A stretch of DNA of 64,000 bases, taken from Acheta domesticus. Its lineage: Eukaryota; Arthropoda; Insecta; Orthoptera; Gryllidae. Made by a program: the position numbers and the translations under genes. This document shows, one piece after another, positions 29,401 through 41,100 of this stretch; position 1 is the stretch's first letter, and every line of letters starts with the position of its first letter. The notes beneath the pieces were generated by a model, which saw nothing but the letters and a program-made list of their open reading frames with translations, did not search any database and was not told where the DNA came from. Location: positions 215,955,773 through 216,019,772 of the forward strand of contig JAHLJT010000631.1 in the NCBI GenBank assembly GCA_031308135.1, in the 5' to 3' direction.

Positions 29401-30118
29401 GGCCGACGCGGTATCAACTAATGCCAAGAATTACCAGTAATGGCCCGCGCTGCATTATATTCTTTATTATAACCTCTCCAACGTACAAAAACAAAATATA
29501 AAATAAAATTAAAAAATGCACCAAGAAGACAAAATGTTCCGGCGAACACAGGATTGCATCTTTGACGGTGTTTTCTGTTGTTCTCTTTAATTGTCTTGAT
29601 GTTTTATTGAAGATATTGCCTAACTTGATATGTTTTTAACAATTAATGATTTGGTATTGATCCATCTTACGTGTGTACAGCGCTGTAGATTTGAAAGGAA
29701 GAAAGTTATTTTTATTGCTAATACTATTGTTACAAATTATATTTTTGTGTTTAAGTCAAACATCATTTTAGGATGTATTATTGTTATTGCTATTATTATT
29801 ATTATTATTATTATTAAATATTAATATTATTTTAATTGGCATGGTTACCGAACCTTGTCCACATTTTCTATCATAACTTCACACTACAATTGTTGCACAC
29901 TTAAGAAAGGAGGAGCGCGTGTGACCCCAGAACCCCTCTCCGAAATTAATGATACATATTACAAAAATATTGCTTTTAATAATTTTCTATATATACAAAA
30001 GTCACTCAATATATCAATTGTTAACTTCATAAATTTTAACTATAAGTCAACAAATTAAAATACATTTTCTACAGTCTAAAGGAAAAATTATTTATAAGAA
30101 AATATTAAGTCTGCTGGA

Positions 30119-30152
<34 letters not shown>

Positions 30153-31273
30153 AACGGACCGACTGCTCGGGGTCAATCGTGACTTACCCGTGAAGTGGCA
30201 CGGTACAATAAATTTGTTTGTTTCAGGCAGGGCTCGGGATCTTTTTCGCGAATGTGGACCCTGGGATGTTCGGGGTACAATAAATACATACAGTTTATTA
30301 TACAACGACAGTTTGATGTTTATTCATCTGATATCACTATTACACTTTCGAACACTGATCCCCTACGCAATGATTACTATGTTTTGGTACCAAAACTTAA
30401 TACCTTCAATGCTAGCATCATACCTGTTACCACCTGGGTCACGTCGCTTCGTTGGGGCCCGGCGCCGATGGTGCCGGCGGCTTCGGCTCCCGTCGCGTGG
30501 TCCCGGAGCCGTTCGGCCCCCAGCCGGAGATGAGTAGGCAAGTGTTCGCCCCTCACGCTGCTCCACGCGTATATTCTACACTAGTGCATCTAATTAACTT
30601 ATGCTTGTCCTGACAGTCTGAACTCCAGATTTGGGTTGTAACTGATTATGCTAAACACGTTACACTATATTACTCTCTGAATCACCGGTGAAATATCGGT
30701 AACCTATACCCACGTGTTCTTGTTCTCCTCACGCGTCATCATACAGTTTCATTATGGAAAGTTCCTGTACACTGAAAACCCGTCAGACACTGCTTGATCG
30801 GTCTCACAAATGATCACTGGTTCAGTCACTGTCTTGTGCACTACACATTCTATCTTTCCCCAAAACCTACGTTCGCGATGCATGTGCTCACGCTACAGGC
30901 GGGTTTCACACTCTTCGGTTTACCATACACTCTATCCGTTGACTTCCCAATGCTGTTCGGTCTACATCACACTTCTTTAACGGTCCGAAATGTAATACTA
31001 AGCAAGTCTATTAAGTTATTCAGCACTTAGGGGTACTTTTCCCCAAATAACTCGCACCGCTCGCGCACCACCTCCGTCCGCTAGCGTGGCTTCCGCTCGT
31101 CTCCCCTTCTCAACCGACTTCTCGCTGTCCTCCCCTCGTGTCTCGCGCTCCACGTGACGCCCCCCTTCCCCTCCGTGTTGCCATGCTGCCTAGTTATGCT
31201 CGCGCCGTTTGTATGTTCTCTGGTTGTTTAAGTTGAAATGTATCGCGTTTCTATTTAGAGGCGCGGTGCGTTT

Positions 31274-31319
<46 letters not shown>

Positions 31320-32146
31320 CCCCCGCCCCTCACATCCTAGGGGGGGCCTCTGCTATTATTCGTTACAAATTTAGGAAAATATTCATTAAATTACCAGTCT
31401 TGATTTCCTGACGTCTCTTGAGAAAGGATGTAAGACAATGTAGTCCGTCAGTAACCTTGCGCGCCAGTGACCACGTGCGCGATCAGGATGCTCCATGGCC
31501 TTGTCTGAGAGCCGGACGCCCGGAGTGTTCGCGCCTCAGGTGGGCAACTAAGAGAGTAAATTATATTTATAGTACTAAAAGAACTAGTAGTGCAACAGAT
31601 TGGCACAAACTTTCCCGAATTAGTTTTCTATTTCCTTTAGTCCCGGCTAGCTATTCGGACGTGCCACATACTCTTGCCAGCTGCCATCTATCGCCAACCA
31701 AATTTCGTTTATTAACATTTTCTTAATTATTCGGTTTCTTAATAGTAGAATGGAAATATTATTTTAAGAATATTTAAGAACAAGGAAACCCTGTCCTAAA
31801 TTGTAATTTTCTTTGAAAAGTTTGAAGCCGTTTTTAAGAGAATGGGGTTTAAGCCCTACTGTAAATGCGAAATTTGAAGTTCTTTGTGGAATCTTTTGTG
31901 TTTTCGAAAAACTATAAATAATGTACTTTAAAGCACTTTAACTCACAAATACAATAGTGTTTGCAAATTGTGAGAAACGTTGCATATTAATGGTAAGAGA
32001 GATCTTAAAAAAAATACATCTGTGTAATTTTTGAAAAAACAAATAAATATCCCAAATTACGTCATGTTAAACAGTGCAATTAGTACTATCCGTTCCAAAA
32101 ATTTGAAGAAAAACACAGAAGAAGATTTATTACTTCATTAGTGTGT

Positions 32147-32189
<43 letters not shown>

Positions 32190-35100
32190 AAGCATCTGAA
32201 AGAAACTCGTTATACAAAATGCATAATACCTTTGCGGTTAAATGCATAATACCTATTCAGGTTCTTTATGCCCGCGCGTGGGTTTTGAAATATTTACGCC
32301 CGTTACTAAGCAAACAACACAATTATATTTTTAGACTTAAAAACTACGAAAACAATAAATACAAGGCCTAGGGGTTAAATACAAACTAGTGGAGCTACAA
32401 CAGCACATACTTTCTCGCAAGATTACAAAATGATCGTTATGTATGTCGAGATGCCCATATATGTTTCATTAATTTCAAACAGAAGTTGCGCAAAATCTAC
32501 TAACTTTAACAAAAAATTGAACATGGTCTTTTTTAAAGAGCTAATTTTGTTTAACAGACTTTGTCCGAGGCAAAAATATCTAACTTCAATTTTGTAATTT
32601 TGAATTTTTTTGCAATTATCAAAAAAACGAGCAATTCCTGAAAATGGGGCTAGCGCCTTTTTAACCCTTCCTTATCACATACGTGAAAAAATTTAAAGAA
32701 AAAATTGGAGAGAGTTTTGTCAAAAAAATTGGGTAAATTTCAAGCGCAAATTACGCAAAAACTACTCGTTTTTTCAAACCTTTGTACATTACCTATTGTA
32801 AGAAACAAATTTTATACAAAGGGCTTTGTCTGAGACAAAAATCTCTATGTTTAATTGTGTAGCTTTAAATTCGTTTTGCAATTTTCGAAAAATCTGGGAT
32901 TTCAACGAAAATTAGACCTGCACCATTCTCTTAAACGTCCTTCGCATTATTCAATAACAAAATTTAATTAAAAAAATTAAGTTTGTAAAAAATGTTTGAA
33001 ACTGTCCAAAGGTCTTCATGTAAAGTACCCTCCAAAATTAAAATATAGGTTTCAAATTCCAGGGGCCGCGATATCAGCCAGAACGGTGTGGGAATATCAC
33101 TTTTGGAGAAATTGACTGAACGGTATATGCGTTAGCGTTGTGCACAGACAGACGTTTTGCCATCAATCGATCTTTTGGTATTAAGAACGCACTAAACATG
33201 GATTCTGGCTACACCACGTGTTAGAGGAATTTTTTTCTATATTTATCAACTGGATTTATCCACTTTTTCGTCACTAGGGCTCTGCAATAAGAGTTTTTTG
33301 TCAAAAATTCGCCGTTTTCCGGCGCAGAATTACAATACTTTCTCTTCTTACATTAGTAAGTGTGAGAAGGTAAAAATTACTCGAATCACACTAACTCCTA
33401 CTTCGGAGAAAAATTATCTACTACTTTACGCCTTAGATACATAAATTAGGTGTTATTACATCCACCGCAGAGTATGATTATTCATTCTTACTGTAATTAT
33501 TCAATGTTATAAACAAGGAAATGGATGTCCCTAGCACGTGCGTCAAAAGGTCTGGAAAGTAGTCCATACCATAACGCTATCGTACAATTTGCATGTTTAC
33601 AGTACAATACTCGAATTCCTCTGCGGAGTGCATGTGGTAAATGCTTACCAACAGTGCCTCTGTCACGAATAAGCTAGACGTACGAGATCAGATACTGAAC
33701 GAAATTAAGGGAGGAAACGACACAAAATTGGAAGTGATTTATGAACGGCTAAATAATTGCTTTTACTTTCTCGCCTACTAATTTTGCAATACAGACATTA
33801 TTGTAATGCTGCGGGGGGGATGGAGAATTCTCTGTAGAAAAACCCTCTTTCCCAGACTCTGAAAGAAAAAGTGAATAAATCTTCTTCTTATATGTAATAA
33901 ATTACTTCCTCTATTGCGTTGTGTATTCAGAATTCACATTAGATGGGTCCTTCATGCAGAAAATCGATTGACGGCAAAACGTCTGTCTGTCCGTCCATCT
34001 GTGAACAAGGCTAGCGGCTAAACCGTAAGCAGGACTTACACCGAAATTGATATTCCCCGATCTATCTGATAGATGCCTCGGCACCTTGAATTTTAATCAG
34101 ACATTTCGATTTTGGGAGTATTTTACATGAAGCAACTACATTTTCAAAATTTTCTCAAAAATTGCTCCAAATTTTCCATTAATTTTTTCCTCTGATCGCT
34201 CAAATAACGCCGCAATTTCGTAGCTCTCCGTAAATTTTCAAAAATTGTAAAAGAGAAAGTTCGTCAGTCTGTGCGAAAAACGGCGAATTTTTGACAGAAA
34301 AACTCTAATTACAGGGACCTGGTAACGAAAATGTCGATAAATCCAGTTGCTATATTTAGAAAAAAATCCTCTAACAAGCGATTTACCCAGAATCCATGAT
34401 TGTGGGGATAGAAACCAAAAATCGATTGACGGGAAAAAGTCTGACCGTCCGTCTGTATATTTGTCTGTAAACCGTAGTGGCTAAACTGTTTAGCCGATTT
34501 TCTCCAAAATTAATATTCCTCAATCGAGCTCACTGATACCGCGTCCCCTTGAATTTGAAACCGATATTTTGGGAGTACTTTACATGAAGCCCCTAGGTCA
34601 TTTTCCAAATTAAAGAAAATAGCTCAAATGTTTTTATTAAAAATTGTTTTTGGATAGTGGAAAGAATGTTTAAGAGAATAGCGCAGGTCTCATTTCCGTC
34701 GAAAACTGAGTTTTCAAAAATTGCAAAAATTCAAAATTGTTTCGGCGTCTTCCTACAACTCAAATATTAAATATAGAGAATTTTCTCTTAATAAAATATG
34801 TTCCTTAACGACATATTTTGAAATAAGGTCAGGTACAATGTCTCCAAAATTTGAGTACTTTTCGCGTAATTTTGCGTCAAATATTGGCAATTTTTAGTTT
34901 GCCAATATTGCAATTGTTAGTTTTTTAAACAATTTTTTTTCAAAAACGACGGAGTTATTTTTGTTATGGATATTCAAAGGACTTTTAAGAAAATGGTGCA
35001 GGTCTCATGTTGGTTAAAAACCCTAATTTTTCGAAAATTGAAAAAAATCACAATTTTTCGGTGTCTTCCTACAACTACAATTAAGGAGATACATTTTTTT

Positions 35101-38100
35101 CTTAATGAAATGTGTTCATCAAAAACATCTTCAAATAAGGTCATATTGAATTTTTTGAAAATATTATTATTTTTTATGTAATTTGGCGGCGAACGTAGTT
35201 GTCCACTCTCAGTATACTGCGCTTTGTGAACATAAAAGTAATGTGATGCTACGCAGTTTGATACTACGTAAGTTAAAATTGCTATATTATTCCATGTTTC
35301 TTTGTTTCTTATTTTCGAGCTTTTTTGTACGTTTTAAAATTAATATTTTAGTAATCATTTAAAATGTATTTTAAATTGTGTGTTAGAATAGATGTTTTTC
35401 TTTGTTTAACAAGATGTGGAAATGAAGAGTAATGCATGTAAGATCCCATTAATTTTTATGAATATAAAAATATTTTATTTAATTATTATATTTTTATATC
35501 TATATTTATTTTCTTGCTAGCGATATAAACAATACTAATTGGCAAACTGTGCATCCGTTACAAACTGATGGTCATTGTTACTTGTTGTAACCCACTGATA
35601 ACAGAAGACGATAATGCGGCTGTCTTTCATTCGCGTTAATAAAAATTAATAATTTTATTTACGACCAAATACGCATCGTGCATCGTTGGTACATTTATGT
35701 AGAACGTGAATATACTGAATTCAATGGCAGAAAGCTGTTTCCGTTTAAGCATTTGTATAAAAAATATATGTATGTTTTACTCTTCGTTTGTTTAAAAAAA
35801 TTCAATAGGTAGTTGTAAACAAAAAAAGGAGATACAGAGAATTGAACAGATAAAAATGACAAAGAAGCTCAATGAGTGGAAATGAAGATCCTGTCATGAA
35901 AACGGCTTACGGGAGTCTTCGCGTAAGTGTGTAGCATTGCTTTCTTGAGAAGGGAAAATACGTGGTCTTGCCGTCTCTTTCCGGAGTCTCACTAGCGACG
36001 GTGCAGGTAATAGTTACGATCTTTCAAACGATTTACGGATATTTCTAATCATCATTACGGTCAATGACAGCAAGTGTTTAATTATTTCGAGCGCTTCACA
36101 TACTTAGGTCGTTTAGATCGTTCGTCTCGTAAGCGTAGTGTTTGTTATCTCACGGGAAATTACAATAATCTTTCTCTGGTATGTGAGATCCGGTACCGAC
36201 ATTTATGGGATTCCTACTTCTAAGAATATCTCCAGCAAGACACAACCTCAGCAGACACAAGCGTTAAGATCTCGACATGTGGTAATGAAGTGCTGGTAAT
36301 TTAATGTGTGGGAGTGCGTGTAAGGGAAGAAAAGGTGATGAGGATCAGGACAGGAAGATCTCATGCGGTGCGTTGTCCTTTGTTAAGGTTTTGCACCAAC
36401 ATTCGTCTGGGCAGTGATCTCGCAAAACTACTGATAAAAATATCCGTTCGCTAGACTTCTCCCCAAAACAGAAGTTGAGTTCGAACTAACAAAGTAGCTA
36501 ATGTCAAAAATCCGCCACAGTCGGCTGTCGAACCCTAGAGACTCCCGATCAGCAACTCTGCAGTGGCAATAACATTGCTGCCAATGAGCCATTTCAACCG
36601 GTGCCAATGAGACAAAACTACAAGCATTTTAATCACTCAAACAGTGGTCAATCTTTCTAAACATCATTATAGTACCAAGCAATTCACCAAGGGTGACCGA
36701 CGAAGAAGTGATTCACGGGGCGCAGCTTCACTACACGACCACAGATAACAGTTTATTCCTGAGGGCGAGCCGTCACAATCTCCGTCCCTGAGGCACTCCT
36801 TCCGAGACAGCGCGCCCGGCATCTCCCCCCAGCGCGGGCCCCGCGCCCCCCTCCCCCGAGGGCCTTCGGACTGGAAAGCGGAGAGCGCTGGGCGAACCGC
36901 AGGCGAAGGCAATCCGTCTTAAAATAGCGTCTGGCATGAGGAAGAACTCCCGCGCTGTAGGATTGCGTCCTCGCGAAACTGCAACGAGGTCGCACAAAAC
37001 CCGCGCTTTGGCAGTGCAACGGAAAGGCCTTCGGCGAAAGGTATTGTGGCTGAAAATTAACTAGGAAACAACTATAAATTACTATAATTTTGACCTTTAT
37101 CTGCTTAAAGGTTCCAGACACCAAACACGTTATTCTTTTGTGCTACCGTAATATGTCGTTTCATGTTCACAAATGCCGACAAGGAGTGCTTAAGCCACGG
37201 TAATGTTACTTTTAGAATGTTATTGCCTTATTTAAAAAACTCAGGAAGTTAGTTGAGTTCCAACGGGCGAGCTTGCAAGAAGACAGAAAGGTTGGTTGAG
37301 TAGACAAATGCCACGGTGTACGCTGTGTTTGATGGCAAGACACTGGAACTCAGAGTACGATTGTGCTTTGTCATTTACGCAAAGAGACTCGGAGCATTCA
37401 TCACAAGTTGAGAACGTCTCCATGTTTAAAGTCCGTTCATAGTATTGTTGTGTTCCTGTTTCTCTGTACACACGTTGTTTGTTTTCTCGCTCGGTTTTGT
37501 AAGAGGTGAGAAACAATTATAATTAATTGGAATCTATGAACATTTCCAAGGCGTAACCTTCCATCTTTAAACACTCCAATGTATTACACTCGGGGGTTAT
37601 ATTAGTTCAAATATAGGTCGAATAACTCGTTACACCACCCCGTTATATCCGCACCAGTGCAGTATACCAAACCAGCGATATAAATGAAGATTAGGCCAAA
37701 ATTGTTTGTCATGCGACTGAATGCTCGTCTAATTCAGTGATCCTTTAAAAACATGGAACTTAATCTTCATTTCAAAATCAGCGAAAACCAATAAGTTGAA
37801 AGATGGCCAATCGGTTCATCATTCATTTTTTTTCACCCCGATCTGGATGAGGGATGAATATTAAAACAAATGAAATTTTTGCTTGGTGTAGTATAATTAA
37901 TTTAATCTTAAATCTTTAACACGATGAAGAATTTAATTTATTTAAGACTACACATATACATAATAGTGTATTATGAACAACTTGAACATTTTATTTATCG
38001 AAACGTTGACTAAATATGGAAAAAATTTTGTCATTTTCCCTCAATTCTGAATTGACGTATTTGCATGAACCTCTGCTTTCGGTACCACAACTGGGAGGTG

Positions 38101-41100
38101 AAAAACTCTTCTACGGAGTTCCAAACCGCAACTGTTAGTTACTCTTACAGGCGATTGAGTCGCCCGACACAGTAGTCTGTTATAATGATATTTATTATGT
38201 AACAGACACTAGGTCGGTCGCATGGACAGACGCTGCCCAAAACCAGGGGGAGGTATACATTTCTGGGACCCCTTACTAGATTCTACTTACAATTTTCTTT
38301 CATACAATTTTCAATTTTTGACTTTTATAAATTTATTCTTAGGCGATTTTGAGAGAATTCAACTCTAACTTGGGTGCAATTTTTAGCGTACTTTCGAAGG
38401 TATTGTGGCATTTTTAGGTTTTCGGAGAATTTGGAATTTTTTGACGCATTTTAAGGGGTTTCTTTGTGGATATCGAGTTAATAATCCTTTCCTTCAAGTC
38501 TCCTTTTTATGATAGATTTGAAGATTTCTGCATGTTTTTGCCCAAATTTGTCCGCACACTGTGACATTTCTATAATTTTTTAAACTGAAATTAACTCCTT
38601 AATTCTAAACTCGTACATTGCAAATGTCGATTTACAATTTCAAGAAACGCCAAAAGTAAAATTTAAATAATCGAAAATATATTTAGTACATTTAGAATGT
38701 GCAATTAAACCAAAGATATTCAAACTTCCCAGACAATAAGGCAGTAATACTTACTGAATCATTGATACGATAACATTACGCGGATATACTAATGTGTGAA
38801 TCCGTTCACCTTCACTGTAAATTTTATAGTGTTTTAATTCGTTCTAAAGTTATTTTTTATATTCTAGGACTTTTGTTCTTTGTCGTTTGTACAGCCAGTT
38901 GCCCTTTATGGGTCGATGGAATGCATATTCGACCGTACACTAGACACCAACACACTTGCGGGTTCCTCTAATTTGGGGTCAGCAGAATGTGAGACCTTTC
39001 GTGACAACACATACACGAGAGACAAACGACAAACAGCCATGTCCAAGACAGGACTCGAACTCGCGACCTTTCGGACCAAAGCGCTGAGCTAATACACGCT
39101 CTCATACACCTTGGCCATCCAGGCCGGCGTCATTTTTAATATTAAGGGATTTAGTATTTTTACGAAAATAAATATTTAATTACTTAAGGCTAAAGAGCGT
39201 CTTTCAAAATGTACTTGGCTGTCTGGGTGACGTTTGAGTCCGCTTGGGTAGTTGGCTATCCGGAGCTGCGAAGCGATTAGCGCTGAGCTAATACACGCTC
39301 TCATACACCTTGGCCATCCAGGCCGGCGTCATTTTTAATATTAAGGGATTTAGTATTTTTACGAAAATAAATATTTAATTACTTAAGGCTAAATAGCGTC
39401 TTTCAAAATGTACTTGGCTGTCTGGGTGACGTTTGAGTCCGCTTGGGTAGTTGGCTATCCGGATGCCGCCTAATTACGCCCTGAGGAAGGTCGCCGAAAC
39501 GTTGGTACCTTTGCCTTGGACGCGGCGTCTCCGGACAGCCAAATACTGACTGCAGCCGCGGAAACCCACGCTCTTAGCGACCAAAACTTTCACACACATG
39601 CATACACACACCTTCCCCCTCCCCCCGAGCGTACGCCTCTGGTCGGTCGAAAGTGTCTGTAGACAGAGAGACAGATGAGAAGGCTGAGGAGGGTGATGAG
39701 TACACCACGAAGGTTGCCCCTAAATTGGTAAAAAGTTACTGAGAGTAAAATCCGCTTATAACGGTCCATGAACAGAGTCATATTGTTCATTTCCAACTCA
39801 CGTGAGTTTTTTTTTTACAATTTGGCCCCTTTATTGTTTGTTACGCGGATGTCATGGTGTAGCGCTATGATAAGGGAAGGTCATGAAGCATGTTTCCACC
39901 ATCGTTGCTATGGAAGCTTCTATCGCTAAAAACACTACTATGAGAAAATACCTAAAACTCCCAACAACTTTAGCAAAGTTGGAACAAACCTATTTGATGA
40001 AAACAGATAAATACTAAATTGAACTGTTTAAATGAACCGAGTGTGCACTTATGTAATACGCGTTCACGATGCTACAGCAAACTAAATACGTGTTTGGGTT
40101 GTTTTCATTGACTGCCTGTATGCAGCTTGTAGGAATCAGTTGGCTGTAAACAGGTATCTTTCACAGTATACTGTCACAGCCTCCATTACCATTGCAATAC
40201 ACGCGTCTCTTCGCCATTTTCACTACGACTGTTTCACAATTGGCGTCACTAGCGTGTCATTAATTGCCAGGTTTCTCTCGAGTTCTTAACTGACCGTGAA
40301 GCAGGGAACTTCTTCCTTTTCTTCTTCTAAAAGCATAGCTTTAAAAGGCGTTCCGGGTACGTGACACCTTTGCCCGTCCTTTTTATCGATCCGGATAAAC
40401 GAGCGTCTCTGAGCTCACCTCGAGAGGATATAATTGGTTCGCCTTATTTTGAAAGATCTTGGACGCCGTGTCGAAGGTCATGATGTCGTCGTTACTACCA
40501 TTTATCGTGGTCTTCTTCAGGTGAGAAGAGCCAAGGAACAAGATTCAATGTCCTTAGGCTCTTCAACCCTGTCGAAGACCATGATAAATGATCAAAACGT
40601 CGGCACCAGAGTCTTAGACGCGCCACCCGGGCACTCATTCGCACGACCCTGATTGCGGAAGCCTTCATCGAGTCGCCTTATTTCGCCTGACGCCTTATTT
40701 TGCGAGGATATGCTCGACTGCACGTATCCTAAACGTATGTGCTCGAGCCCCAATGTTCTGAGAAGAGTCTGTTACTGGGCAGGTAGCGATGCGCTCTCGC
40801 GAAGACAAAAGCGATCCTCACCAGGACCATCCTAAGTATTGGATGGGCCGGAGAAGAGGTGGAGCAGTCAGACGAACGTTATGGTGGGGACAGGCAACGC
40901 TCAAACACAAGCGGTCAAAGCTAGGCGTCTGCGGGAGCCTTCAGAATACGTTTAAATACGAAACGCGCAAAACCGTAGTTGCCAGTAAAGAACTCCGAGC
41001 TTTTAGAACTATTTATGGCGTGGACTAGCATTTGATTTCAGTGCAGTGCTTAAAGGGAATAGTGTGACATTTCGTCTATCAATAAGTAGCACGTAGAGAG

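Noticed and set aside
30190..30537. Two overlapping + strand frames of 115 and 112 residues
   Set aside because: They lie inside the LTR-like element, overlap in different frames and resemble no gag, pol or other protein.
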